From Ciceribacter sichuanensis (GTDB lineage Bacteria; Pseudomonadota; Alphaproteobacteria; Rhizobiales; Rhizobiaceae), in the NCBI RefSeq assembly GCF_024055605.1, contig NZ_JAMXLX010000008.1, forward strand, positions 69,501-133,500: 64,000 bases of DNA, given 5' to 3'. The notes under the pieces are model-generated. The model did no database searches. It worked only from the letters and a program-made list of their open reading frames with translations, and was not told the DNA's origin. Both the position numbers and the translations under genes were made by a program. Below are positions 9,429-17,251 of the stretch, piece after piece. Position 1 is the stretch's first letter; every line of letters begins with the position of its first letter.

Positions 9429-10328
9429 CTAGAGCCTTGCCTGGCGGAAGGTAAAAAAGAGGCGCGCAATCCAGCGTTCGTCCCGCACAAGACGGAAGCC
9501 GACATTATCGGGGGGTGTACCCACCGAGCATCCGCCACCCTTCGGCTCACGCACGAAGGCGCTGAGCGGCGCACGATGCTTGCCGGTGGCGATATAGATG
9601 CCGCAGCTTTCGACGCTGTCGATGACCTCGCCCGAGGCCCCGAGGTTGACGCGGCGGTTGCAAGTGGTCGTCCATTCCCAGACATTGCCGGCGAAATCAG
9701 CAAGTCCATATTCGTTCTCGCCGAAATATCCGAAGGGTTGCGGAGCGGGCTCCCGCGATGCCTTGCGGGCGGCTTCACGCTGATAGTCGGCCAGCCATCT
9801 GAGCGCAGGGTTCTTGCTGTCGGGATCGACGCCAAGCGCATCGTCTGGAAATTTTGAGCCTGCAGCGAAAGCAAGCTGCTCGTCGCTCGGCAACGACCAC
9901 ACGGCATCGCTGTGCTGGCTGAGCCAGACCGCATAGCCGGTCGCATCGTCATAGCTGACGCCGGTCGCGGGCATGTCGGAAGAAGAGGGCATCTTCGATT
10001 CCCGCGCCGGACATGCTCCGTCCGCGACACAACGGTCATATTCGGCGGCAGAAATCTGGTATCTGGTGATCGTTAAAGCCTGGGCAGCTTCCCGTTCCAG
10101 CATCGGGGCATCGACGGCAAATCCTGCTTTGAAGAACTCGCCCGCCTGCCGGTAGCTGAAGGCCCGCGGCTCGATGAGAACGGTCTCCGGCGATGCCACC
10201 GAAACCACGCCGGGCTGAGGCACGATACCGGTGCGTAGGGCAAGCGCCCCCGCAAGGCCAAGCAGCAGCACCCCCGGCAGCATCAGCGACAGGGCGGAAA
10301 CGGAACGATTTGCATGAACGGAAAGCAT
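9429..10328 (-). CDS. nirV: NirV, formylglycine-generating-enzyme-like protein
   Basis: 299 residues with an N-terminal membrane anchor or signal (about 10-32) and a periplasmic FGE/sulfatase-modifying-factor fold; typical motifs are NEYGLADFAGNVWEWT and a C-terminal NVGFRLV. nirV follows nirK in many denitrifiers with copper nitrite reductase, and its biochemical role is not established. The region that holds the catalytic cysteine pair in true FGE is shortened here to GGGCSVGTPPDNVGF, so classical formylglycine formation is doubtful. Two other cysteines, in TTTCNRR and VESCGIY, could form a disulfide. It lies 73 bases downstream of nirK, with a strong hairpin between the two genes, and is probably co-transcribed with it. 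Confidence 0.9.
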   Translation of the reverse strand: MLSVHANRSVSALSLMLPGVLLLGLAGALALRTGIVPQPGVVSVASPETVLIEPRAFSYRQAGEFFKAGFAVDAPMLEREAAQALTITRYQISAAEYDRCVADGACPARESKMPSSSDMPATGVSYDDATGYAVWLSQHSDAVWSLPSDEQLAFAAGSKFPDDALGVDPDSKNPALRWLADYQREAARKASREPAPQPFGYFGENEYGLADFAGNVWEWTTTCNRRVNLGASGEVIDSVESCGIYIATGKHRAPLSAFVREPKGGGCSVGTPPDNVGFRLVRDERWIARLFFTFRQARL

Positions 10329-10360
10329 GACGACCTCCCCAAGGCCGCGATGGACGTGGC

Positions 10361-10393
10361 GGATCCGCGCCCGCTTGCGGCAGACGCGGATCC
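10361..10393 (-). repeat. Stem-loop between nirK and nirV
   Basis: Perfect arms GGATCCGCG / CGCGGATCC, extended inside by GCCGC / GCGGC-like pairing around a tiny loop. There is no T-run, so rather than a full terminator it may stabilise the 3' end of nirK mRNA and lower nirV expression relative to nirK. Confidence 0.6.
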
Positions 10394-10401
10394 TCTGTCA
10401 T

Positions 10402-11544
10402 TCAGCTTGCGCTCGGCGCCAGTACCGAGGTCATCAGGTCGTCGTTCCATTCACCGGTGACAGTGAAGTGGGCGGCGGCGCCAAGCTCGAAGGCCTCGAT
10501 CAGGTTGTGGTTAACGTAGGCATATATGCCCGGCTGATGGAAGGTGTAGTAGGCAGCGCCTGCGGCACCTCCGGGGATGAACCAGGTTTCCTGGTCGGTG
10601 TCCGGCGCGTTGTGGAACTTGCCGTTAGCCCAGACATAATCGCCATGCCCGCCGATCAGGTGCGGACGGGTATCGCGGTTGGCCTGCGAATGGACAATCA
10701 GGACCCGGTCGCCGACCTCTGCCTTCATGGCGTTCTGGCCCGTGAGCGCGCCAACCGCACCGTTGAAGACGATGTGGCTCGGAGTGAGCGACCGCATGAC
10801 CTCCAACGTATCGGCATAGGCATCGCCGGCGCTCTCGTATTTCTTGAAGTTGCCGTTCTCGTCCTTGGGAACGTAGAAGTCCTGTTCGCCGACATAGTAG
10901 ATCTTGTCATAGGTCAGGTCGTTGCCCTTGGCATCCTTCAGGCCGTCACGCGGCAGCACCATGATCGCGCCGTTCATGCCCGAGGTAACGTGCCACGGAA
11001 CCATTCCGGGAGGTGCGCAGTGGTAGACGAAGACGCCGGCCTTGGTGGCCTTGAAGCGGAGCACCGTCTGCTCTCCGGGATTGACCAACGTCAGCGCGCC
11101 GCCGCCCAGTGCACCGGTTGCAGCATGGAAGTCGATGTTGTGCTGCAGCGTATTGGTGTCCGGGTTGATCAAAGTCAGCTCGACATAATCTCCCTCGTGC
11201 ACCACCATCAAAGGGCCGGGAACCGAACCGTTGAAGGTCATGGCGTGCACTTCCGTGCCCGCATCGTCCAGGATCATCTTCTGTTCCTTGATCGTCAAAG
11301 TGAACTCGACGACCTTCGGACCGCCTTCGGCCTTCTGCGTGTGGGCGTGGACGAACGGAGGTTTGACCAGTTCGACCTTTTCCCGGGGAAGCTTGGCGAT
11401 GTCGGCAGCGGTTGCTGCCGCATTGGTCTTGATGCCACCTCCTTCGGCGCGGGCCTCGGAAGTATTGATGATCGGCGCCAGGGCGCCGGCAAAGGCCACG
11501 CCGGCCAGGATTGTGCGGCGGGTTACCTGAAACTGCTCAGTCAT
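10402..11544 (-). CDS. nirK: Copper-containing nitrite reductase
   Basis: Periplasmic enzyme that reduces nitrite to nitric oxide. 380 residues with a twin-arginine signal (R9-R10, [10 protein letters not shown]). The full ligand set of class I NirK is readable: type-1 copper H135, C176, H185, M190; type-2 copper H140, H175, H346; catalytic D138 and H295. Numbering runs exactly 40 ahead of the well-studied Alcaligenes enzyme. Two cupredoxin domains span about 60-200 and 210-375. The ATG at 11544 is set by AAGGAG upstream and by the signal peptide, although the frame stays open 122 codons further. A TTG-N8-CAA box lies 77 bases upstream. nirV follows and pseudoazurin, the likely electron donor, is close by. 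Confidence 0.98.
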   Translation of the reverse strand: MTEQFQVTRRTILAGVAFAGALAPIINTSEARAEGGGIKTNAAATAADIAKLPREKVELVKPPFVHAHTQKAEGGPKVVEFTLTIKEQKMILDDAGTEVHAMTFNGSVPGPLMVVHEGDYVELTLINPDTNTLQHNIDFHAATGALGGGALTLVNPGEQTVLRFKATKAGVFVYHCAPPGMVPWHVTSGMNGAIMVLPRDGLKDAKGNDLTYDKIYYVGEQDFYVPKDENGNFKKYESAGDAYADTLEVMRSLTPSHIVFNGAVGALTGQNAMKAEVGDRVLIVHSQANRDTRPHLIGGHGDYVWANGKFHNAPDTDQETWFIPGGAAGAAYYTFHQPGIYAYVNHNLIEAFELGAAAHFTVTGEWNDDLMTSVLAPSAS

Positions 11545-11620
11545 CGGAATGTCTCCTTGTGGTAGAGCGGAGCGGATATCGTCCGTTGACAAGAGTTCTA
11601 CTCCCGATCGTAAAAGGTAA

Positions 11621-11636
11621 TTTGTGCCAGAACAAA
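11621..11636 (-). promoter_or_regulatory. NnrR/FNR-type box upstream of nirK
   Basis: Perfect palindrome TTTGT-N6-ACAAA containing TTG-N8-CAA. A -41.5 position would place the nirK transcript start near 11587, a leader of about 43 bases. Confidence 0.78.
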
Positions 11637-11720
11637 CTTCTTCGACGGGGGTTTTCACTGCGTCATTTTGGCAGGTCATGAAATGACAAAGATCAGAAGA
11701 AGAACCGCGCAGCCATTTGC

Positions 11721-11734
11721 TTGCGAATGCACAA
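11721..11734 (+). promoter_or_regulatory. NnrR/FNR-type box upstream of nnrS
   Basis: TTGCGAATGCACAA fits TTG-N8-CAA. Its centre is 68 bases before the nnrS ATG; activation from -41.5 gives a leader of about 27 bases. It is separate from the nirK box 100 bases away, so the divergent genes have one site each. Confidence 0.65.
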
Positions 11735-11795
11735 AGAGCGGCAAAAAGTTTCTTTCTAAAACGATTGCGGTTTATCAAGCAGTCGGAGACGCTCC

Positions 11796-13004
11796 ATGAA
11801 CACCAGCCAACAGACGAGCCGCCCGGCGGGCGGAATTCCACGCGGACTGTCCAAAACAGGACCGGTCCTGTTTTCCTATGGCTTTCGCCCCTTCTTTCTC
11901 GGCGCGGCAATCGTCGCCATGACGGCCATGATCCTCTGGATCGCGGCGCTGGCCGGAATTGTCGAAGTCGGCGGCTCTTACGGCGCTCATCACTGGCATG
12001 CCCATGAAATGCTGTTCGGCTTTTCCTCTGCCGTGGTCGCTGGATTTCTTCTGACCGCAGTTCCCAACTGGACCGGCCGACTGCCGGTTTCGGGACTGCC
12101 GCTCGCCGGCTTGTTCGCGCTCTGGGTGGCAGGCCGCCTGCTGATGCTCTGGCCGGACCTGATCGGCATTGTGCCCTCGGTCGCCATCGAGAGCCTTTTC
12201 CTTCCGGTTCTGCTCTTCATTTGCTCCCGGGAAATCATCACCGGACGCAAGTGGAAGGATCTGAAGGTGCTCGGCGTTCTGACCGTGCTGTCGCTCGCCA
12301 ATATCGGTTTCCATCTGGACACGCTGGCCGGAGAGCACGGCGGTATGGTCGAGAGACTGGCGGTTTCAGCCTATCTCGTCCTCATCATGATCATCGGCGG
12401 TCGCATCATTCCGAGCTTCAGCCGCAACTGGCTGAACCAGAAGGGTGAGACGCGTTTTCCGGCATCTTACGGACGCTTCGACACAGCGGTCATTATAATC
12501 GGCGCGCTGGCGCTGGCCTGCTGGAGCCTTCGCCCAAATGAGCCGGCAACGCTTGCGCTTGCCGCGATCGCCGGCATCGCCCATGCAGCAAGGCTGAGGC
12601 GTTGGCGCGGTCTGGCGGTGTGGCCGGAAAAGCTGCTCTTCATCCTGCATGTCGCCTACGCTTTCCTGCCGCTGGGATTTGCGGCAATCGCGCTCGGTGA
12701 CCGCATCGGCCTCGGCGATACCGCGATCATGCATGTCATGACAGTCGGGGCGATGACGGCGATGATGCTGGCGGTGATGACCCGCGCCACTCGCGGCCAC
12801 ACCGGCAGGCAACTGGCGTCCTCATGGCTTACCAACGTTTCCTATGCCGCAATCCTCATGGCCGCGATCCTCAGACCGCTTGCCGACATTCTGCCTGACC
12901 AGGCCATGACGCTTTACAGTCTTGCCGGTTTGGCATGGCTGACCGCCTTCGGCCTCTTCCTTGCGGAATACGGTCCGATGCTCGCCCGCGTTCGCCGCGG
13001 CTGA
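11796..13004 (+). CDS. nnrS: NnrS, haem- and copper-linked membrane protein of NO metabolism
   Basis: 402 residues, about twelve membrane helices, the usual NnrS length. The histidine-rich motif [12 protein letters not shown] (about residues 67-78) and later conserved histidines ([22 protein letters not shown]) match the family. NnrS was found next to nirK and nnrR in Rhodobacter, purifies with haem and copper, and in Vibrio helps cells withstand NO stress; its exact chemistry is unsettled. It is divergent from nirK and has its own TTG-N8-CAA box. A bidirectional hairpin terminator follows, so it is probably transcribed alone. Confidence 0.95.
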   Translation: MNTSQQTSRPAGGIPRGLSKTGPVLFSYGFRPFFLGAAIVAMTAMILWIAALAGIVEVGGSYGAHHWHAHEMLFGFSSAVVAGFLLTAVPNWTGRLPVSGLPLAGLFALWVAGRLLMLWPDLIGIVPSVAIESLFLPVLLFICSREIITGRKWKDLKVLGVLTVLSLANIGFHLDTLAGEHGGMVERLAVSAYLVLIMIIGGRIIPSFSRNWLNQKGETRFPASYGRFDTAVIIIGALALACWSLRPNEPATLALAAIAGIAHAARLRRWRGLAVWPEKLLFILHVAYAFLPLGFAAIALGDRIGLGDTAIMHVMTVGAMTAMMLAVMTRATRGHTGRQLASSWLTNVSYAAILMAAILRPLADILPDQAMTLYSLAGLAWLTAFGLFLAEYGPMLARVRRG

Positions 13005-13017
13005 CAGCAGCAGGATA

Positions 13018-13055
13018 AACGAAAACGCCCGGTTCACAGACCGGGCGTTTTCGTT
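13018..13055. terminator. Bidirectional terminator between nnrS and the DUF59 gene
   Basis: Perfect 16-base arms (starting AACGAAAACGCCCGGT) around a 6-base loop, with A-rich and T-rich flanks, so it can end transcripts from both convergent genes. Confidence 0.88.
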
Positions 13056-13077
13056 CATGAACCTGCAATGCCTCTGC

Positions 13078-13398
13078 TCAATGCCGGCTGACGACCGTCA
13101 GCGCGGAGGCGCGGATCCTGTCCGGCGTCCAGCGCGGCTCGTAAACCAACTCGACAGCCACCCGGCTCACCCCGTCGACCCCAACCACGCTCGCCTCGAC
13201 CGCGTCCCTCAGGAAACCCGCAGCCGGGCAACCGCGCGAGGTCGTTGTCATGGCAATCGCGACGACACCGTCGGTGTCTACCGTGACTTCATAAATCAGC
13301 CCGAGATCGACGATGTTTCCGCCAATTTCGGGATCAAGGATACCACTCAGCGCGTCATAGATACGCGCCACGAGGGCACTCACAGCATCGTCGCTCAC
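13078..13398 (-). CDS. DUF59 / MIP18-family iron-sulfur assembly factor
   Basis: 106 residues covering the whole DUF59 (SufT/PaaD/MIP18) fold: DPEIGGNIVDLGLIYEV near residues 22-38 and a single conserved cysteine in TSRGCPAAGF (C57). Family members help place Fe-S clusters on target proteins. It is the last gene of the NnrR-box operon that runs DUF2249, membrane protein, double DUF2249, DUF59, with only five bases to the preceding gene. The start is GTG with GGGAG eight bases upstream. Which protein it serves is unknown; none of the other three operon members has an obvious Fe-S motif, apart from the cysteine tail of the first. Confidence 0.82.
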   Translation of the reverse strand: MSDDAVSALVARIYDALSGILDPEIGGNIVDLGLIYEVTVDTDGVVAIAMTTTSRGCPAAGFLRDAVEASVVGVDGVSRVAVELVYEPRWTPDRIRASALTVVSRH

Positions 13399-13403
13399 GT
13401 CAG

Positions 13404-13925
13404 TTACTCCCGGGCCTCACCGACACGTATCAGCATCCGATAGGCAGAGCCACCTTCATCGAAATTGCCGACCCATTGATGCCCGCGCTTCTCCAGTTCC
13501 GGCATGAGAAAAACCGGCTCCCGTGAAAGAAGGGCAAAAAGAACCTCGCCGGGATCCATGAGTTCGATCCTCGCCAGAATGCGCGTCATCGGTTCCGGCG
13601 GATCAAGATCGGTGAGGTCGAGATGAAACACCGGCTCGGCCCATGCAGCGGCGTCGTTTCCGCTGGCCGATGCGGAAATGTCAGCAGGACCGCCGGCCTC
13701 AGGCGTGAAGAGCACCTGCCAGTCACCTCCGCCGATCTGCGAGACTTCATGGCCGAAGCCGCGCTTGCCCATCACGCGAAACAGCGGCTCAGGCTTGAAA
13801 GTCGCCAGCAGTCGCAGCCCTTCACCCGGCGCGAGCGATTGCACAGCCTCCATGATGGCCTGAAACGGCTCACCTCCATTGCGCAGTATGGGGCGCACAT
13901 CGAGTTCCTTGTATGGTCGTGTCAT
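13404..13925 (-). CDS. Tandem DUF2249 domain protein
   Basis: 173 residues formed by two DUF2249 copies: one at about 5-60 (ELDVRPI ... GLRLLATFKPEPLF), one at about 100-160 (HLDLTDLDPPEPM ... EVLFALLSREPVF), with a linker between. DUF2249 is a small alpha/beta fold related to TusA/SirA-like proteins; its function is unknown, though such domains cluster with denitrification and haem genes. The gene overlaps the stop of the upstream membrane-protein gene (TAATGATG). The second ATG at 13925 is preferred because AGGAGG lies five bases before it, while the first lies only two bases away. Confidence 0.8.
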   Translation of the reverse strand: MTRPYKELDVRPILRNGGEPFQAIMEAVQSLAPGEGLRLLATFKPEPLFRVMGKRGFGHEVSQIGGGDWQVLFTPEAGGPADISASASGNDAAAWAEPVFHLDLTDLDPPEPMTRILARIELMDPGEVLFALLSREPVFLMPELEKRGHQWVGNFDEGGSAYRMLIRVGEARE

Positions 13926-13927
13926 CA

Positions 13928-15280
13928 TTACCTCCTGAGGTCGGGGGATGGCAGAAAGAGATAGGGGCGGATGGTGCCTTTCGGCAAGCGCAAGTCGGCA
14001 TCGACATCTGCAAGACGTCTTGCGCGCAAGAATTCAAGGACCAGCGCAAGAGTTGCTCCGAACTGCAGAACAACGCCCACGCGAAAAAGGAAGGAGTGAC
14101 CAATCATGAGGGCAAGCGTGGCGGTCGTCACGCCCGCATGAAAGGCCAGAAACCACAGTCGGGCACGCTGCTCGCGCACGATATCCTGAACCCGCGGCGT
14201 GGGAACGCGTCCCAGCACCGGGCCATAGCATTCAAGCCAGGTGAGAAACGGCACGATCTTGTAGAGCTGGGCGAGACCGAGACCGGTCAGCCAGCCGAAG
14301 CCGGCAAGATAGACGATGGCCGGCATCTGCTCTTCAAGCCGGTCAAGGAGAAACGCCACCGCCAGCCAGACGAATGCGATAAAAAGCCAGAGGAAAGCCG
14401 CAAGGCTCCCAATGCTGTTCAACTCCATCTCCCGACGCCGCCGAGCCTTCAGGATCGCCGAGAGGTCGAGACCGTAAAGAAGGAGGCCGATGCCCGTAAC
14501 GATCCCGAGCAACAGGGCGGCAAACACGCCGCTGACATCGAACACGGTCAACAGCACCAATAAGACGAGAAGCACAAGGACGGAAGCCCCGCCTAGCAGA
14601 ACCGTATTGGGCCGGCGGCCGGAAGGCTCGCTCGCAAGCAGGAACATCGGCAACAGCTTGTAGCTCACGCCGAGCGCCGAGAGCGTCAGCCAGCCGCCAA
14701 TCCCGAAAATCACGTGCAAAGGCAGAATATCGGTCACGAGCGCCAGAAGTTCCCCCGGCAGCAATCCCGACAGTCCGAACGCCATGAAGACGCCGAGACA
14801 CAGCGTGCCGATCAGGCCGACGATACCGAGCGCCACGAAACGCCCCGCCAGCGGCAGGGGCCGGGCGTCGAGAAATGTACGTGCCACCATAACGGCCACG
14901 CCGAGGTAACCCACCGCCAGAAGCAATGCTCCACAGGCCAGAAGATGCTCCGACACCGCCATGCCCGAGGCAATAAGGGCGAAGCCGGACACCAGCCCGA
15001 CTTCGCCGGCAAGGATCGCAACGAGGGCCGGAAGCGCCAGCCTCCCAGCCCGCAGCGGCTTTGCCGCGAGCACCGGCACGAACTGCAGCAGGGCTCCCGA
15101 CATCAGGAGACCAAGCCATCCGGCGGTAATCAGATGAACGACGGCCAGCACATCGCCGCCGGAAATGCCGGCAACCGGATTGCCATAACCCACCGCCAGC
15201 AAGCCCTCTCCCGCAAGCAGGAGAAGACAGGCGGCGGCGAAATAGCTCATGGTCCAGCGGGAAAGGCTTGCTCCCGGCAT
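13928..15280 (-). CDS. Polytopic membrane protein, NnrS/haem-copper-oxidase-like, function unknown
   Basis: 450 residues with about twelve hydrophobic helices. Possible metal or haem ligands inside helices are H49 (AVVHLITAGW), H189 (LPLHVIFGIGGW), H381 and H395; W/H placement resembles haem-copper oxidase subunit I and NnrS, but the full ligand set of an oxidase (two His pairs plus CuB histidines) is not evident. I do not recognise a named family with certainty. It is flanked by DUF2249 genes on both sides in a compact operon under a TTG-N8-CAA box, so a role in nitrogen-oxide respiration or detoxification is likely. The ATG at 15280 is favoured: the upstream GTG forms part of its own GAGGTG ribosome site. 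Confidence 0.75.
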   Translation of the reverse strand: MPGASLSRWTMSYFAAACLLLLAGEGLLAVGYGNPVAGISGGDVLAVVHLITAGWLGLLMSGALLQFVPVLAAKPLRAGRLALPALVAILAGEVGLVSGFALIASGMAVSEHLLACGALLLAVGYLGVAVMVARTFLDARPLPLAGRFVALGIVGLIGTLCLGVFMAFGLSGLLPGELLALVTDILPLHVIFGIGGWLTLSALGVSYKLLPMFLLASEPSGRRPNTVLLGGASVLVLLVLLVLLTVFDVSGVFAALLLGIVTGIGLLLYGLDLSAILKARRRREMELNSIGSLAAFLWLFIAFVWLAVAFLLDRLEEQMPAIVYLAGFGWLTGLGLAQLYKIVPFLTWLECYGPVLGRVPTPRVQDIVREQRARLWFLAFHAGVTTATLALMIGHSFLFRVGVVLQFGATLALVLEFLRARRLADVDADLRLPKGTIRPYLFLPSPDLRR

Positions 15281-15314
15281 ATCGATCACCTCACTCAGCG
15301 AGAAACTACGCGCC

Positions 15315-15596
15315 TCAATGATCCGCGCCGCAGCAGCAGTCGCAGCCGCTGTTCTGCAGCCTCTCGATTTCGACGCGCCAGACGTCCGGACCCTGCTCGA
15401 GATATTCCCAGCCGAACATGCCGGAGAAATGCATCTCGAGCTGATAGTGCAGCGGTCGCGGATCGTGATCGCTCGTGATCAGCATGGCCCCACCGGGAAG
15501 CAGTGCATTGAGCATGCCGAAGATGCGGGGATGCCGCTCGGCCGGCGGCACGGTGCGAACATCGATCGAGGGCTTTTCTTGCGTGGTCTGGTTCAT
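15315..15596 (-). CDS. Single-domain DUF2249 protein with cysteine-rich tail
   Basis: 93 residues: one DUF2249 domain (about 10-80) and a C-terminal CDCCCG cluster that could bind metal or act as a redox or sulfur-transfer site. It is the first gene of a four-gene operon; 34 bases separate it from the membrane-protein gene. The ATG at 15596 follows only a weak AAGGA-like site. The frame stays open further upstream, but that part lies over the regulatory boxes and is not protein-like. A TTG-N8-CAA box is centred about 103 bases upstream. No enzymatic function can be assigned. Confidence 0.78.
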   Translation of the reverse strand: MNQTTQEKPSIDVRTVPPAERHPRIFGMLNALLPGGAMLITSDHDPRPLHYQLEMHFSGMFGWEYLEQGPDVWRVEIERLQNSGCDCCCGADH

Positions 15597-15691
15597 GGGT
15601 CGTTCTTGTCCTTCATCGGCCCGAAGTCGTCTTTGTGAGGCCCGGGCTCCGGCCTGCGAGCGAAACCTAGCCCCAAGGGAGCGATGAGAAC

Positions 15692-15705
15692 TTGTCGCTG
15701 CGCAA
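15692..15705 (-). promoter_or_regulatory. NnrR/FNR-type box, DUF2249 operon side
   Basis: TTGTCGCTGCGCAA fits TTG-N8-CAA. Activation from -41.5 leftward would start transcription near 15657, about 61 bases before the DUF2249 ATG. Confidence 0.6.
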
Positions 15706-15742
15706 ATAATATCGAGAACATCATCCAGCTTTCGCTCCGTTG

Positions 15743-15756
15743 CTTGGGATTTGGCA
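15743..15756 (+). promoter_or_regulatory. FNR/NnrR-type box upstream of hemN
   Basis: TTGGGATTTGGCAA fits TTG-N8-CAA. Activation from -41.5 would start transcription near 15791, about 24 bases before the hemN ATG. In other rhizobia hemN is usually an FnrN/FixK target, so an oxygen-sensing regulator may use this site. Confidence 0.6.
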
Positions 15757-15814
15757 AAGAGCAAAAGCGGACCGCGATCTAGGCTCCTGGCAGTTTCGAA
15801 CGGAGTGCCGCCCC

Positions 15815-17167
15815 ATGTCCCTTGATATCGTCGAAAAATACGGCGAAGCCCGCCTGCCCCGCTACACCAGCTATCCAACCGCGCCGCGTTTTTCCCCCTC
15901 CATCGGCGCCGGCACCTATAGCGACTGGCTCACCCAGATCCCGGCGGGCGAGCCAGTATCGCTCTATCTTCACATCCCGTTCTGCCGGTCGATGTGCTGG
16001 TATTGCGGCTGTCATACCTCGATCACCCTCAAGGACGAGCCGATCCTCGACTATCTCGACGTGCTCAAGCGCGAGATATCCATCGTCGCAAAGACGGCCG
16101 GCAAGCCGCTGAAGGTACGCAACATCCATTTCGGCGGCGGCACGCCCACGATCATGAAGCCCAAGGAATTCCTCGACCTCTCCGCCTTCATGCAGAAAAG
16201 GCTCGACGTAATGCCCGGCGTGGACATCGCCGTCGAGATCGATCCACGCACCTTGACCGGCGACATGATCGGCGCACTCGCCGAAGCCGGCGTTACCCGC
16301 GCAAGCCTCGGGGTCCAGAGCTTCGACCGGGTCGTGCAGAAGGCCATCAACCGCATACAGACCGCGGAGCAGACGGCATGGGCTACGGATAGGCTTCGCG
16401 GATCCGGCATCGACAGCATCAACTTCGATCTGATCTACGGCCTGCCCCACCAGACCGTCGCCTCCTGCATCGAGACCACCCGAACGGCGATCGCCATGCA
16501 GCCGGATCGTTTCGCGGTCTTCGGCTATGCTCATATTCCTTCTTTCAAGAAACATCAGCGACTGATCGACGAACAGACCCTCCCCGATACCACTGAGCGT
16601 CATGCCCAGGCGGAGGCCATCGCCGAAACGCTTGTTGCGGCCGGCTACCGGCGCATCGGCCTCGATCATTTTGCACGTCCCGAAGACGAACTCAGCCTTG
16701 CCGCTGAAAACGGGCGCCTGCATCGCAATTTTCAGGGCTACACGACAGACGCCTGCCGCACGCTCATCGGCTTCGGCGCATCCGCCATCGGCAGGACCGC
16801 GGAAGGTTATGTGCAGAACGAAGTCGCCATCGGCCAGTATGCCCAACGGATCGCCTCGGGACAGCTTGCCACCTCGAAGGGTTACCGGCTGACGAGGGAG
16901 GATCGGCTTCGCGCCGACGTGATCGAACGCCTGATGTGTGATTTCGAGGCTGATCTCGACGGCCTCGCCCGCCGCCACGGCTTTGACACCGGCCTGCTGA
17001 CGGAAGGCAATACGATGATCGAGAGACTGGCCAGTGACGGCATCATCGAGATCGGAGATGGCATCATTCGCGTAAGCAGCGACTATCGCTTCGTGATCCG
17101 CGTTGTCGCCGCAAGCTTCGACGCCTATCTCGGCGAAGCCGGCCGCACCCATTCGAGAGCCGCCTGA
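15815..17167 (+). CDS. hemN: Oxygen-independent coproporphyrinogen III oxidase
   Basis: Radical-SAM enzyme that decarboxylates coproporphyrinogen III to protoporphyrinogen IX without oxygen, allowing haem synthesis under anoxia. 450 residues, full HemN length. The 4Fe-4S motif C57-xxx-C61-xx-C64, with C66 following, is intact; the SAM-binding FGGGTPT motif and the C-terminal HemN domain (about 360-450) are present. The N-terminal YTSYPTAPRF signature separates true HemN from HemW. It is divergent from the DUF2249 operon and ends in a strong terminator. Haem demand by NorC, NorB and possibly NnrS explains its place in a denitrification island. Confidence 0.97.
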   Translation: MSLDIVEKYGEARLPRYTSYPTAPRFSPSIGAGTYSDWLTQIPAGEPVSLYLHIPFCRSMCWYCGCHTSITLKDEPILDYLDVLKREISIVAKTAGKPLKVRNIHFGGGTPTIMKPKEFLDLSAFMQKRLDVMPGVDIAVEIDPRTLTGDMIGALAEAGVTRASLGVQSFDRVVQKAINRIQTAEQTAWATDRLRGSGIDSINFDLIYGLPHQTVASCIETTRTAIAMQPDRFAVFGYAHIPSFKKHQRLIDEQTLPDTTERHAQAEAIAETLVAAGYRRIGLDHFARPEDELSLAAENGRLHRNFQGYTTDACRTLIGFGASAIGRTAEGYVQNEVAIGQYAQRIASGQLATSKGYRLTREDRLRADVIERLMCDFEADLDGLARRHGFDTGLLTEGNTMIERLASDGIIEIGDGIIRVSSDYRFVIRVVAASFDAYLGEAGRTHSRAA

Positions 17168-17197
17168 AACCCCAACTCGTCAAACACACTTGAATGA

Positions 17198-17234
17198 GAA
17201 AAGGCCCGGCAACACCCCGATGCCGGGCCTTTTC
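17198..17234. terminator. Bidirectional terminator between hemN and norD
   Basis: Arms GAAAAGGCCCGGCA and its complement around a 9-base loop, with an A-run before and a T-run after; it can serve both convergent genes. Confidence 0.88.
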
Positions 17235-17251
17235 CGCGCCTCGCGGACCGC

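Noticed and set aside
11545..11910. In-frame upstream extension of nirK by 122 codons
   Set aside because: It covers the regulatory boxes and the start of nnrS, and would bury the twin-arginine signal; the ATG at 11544 has AAGGAG.
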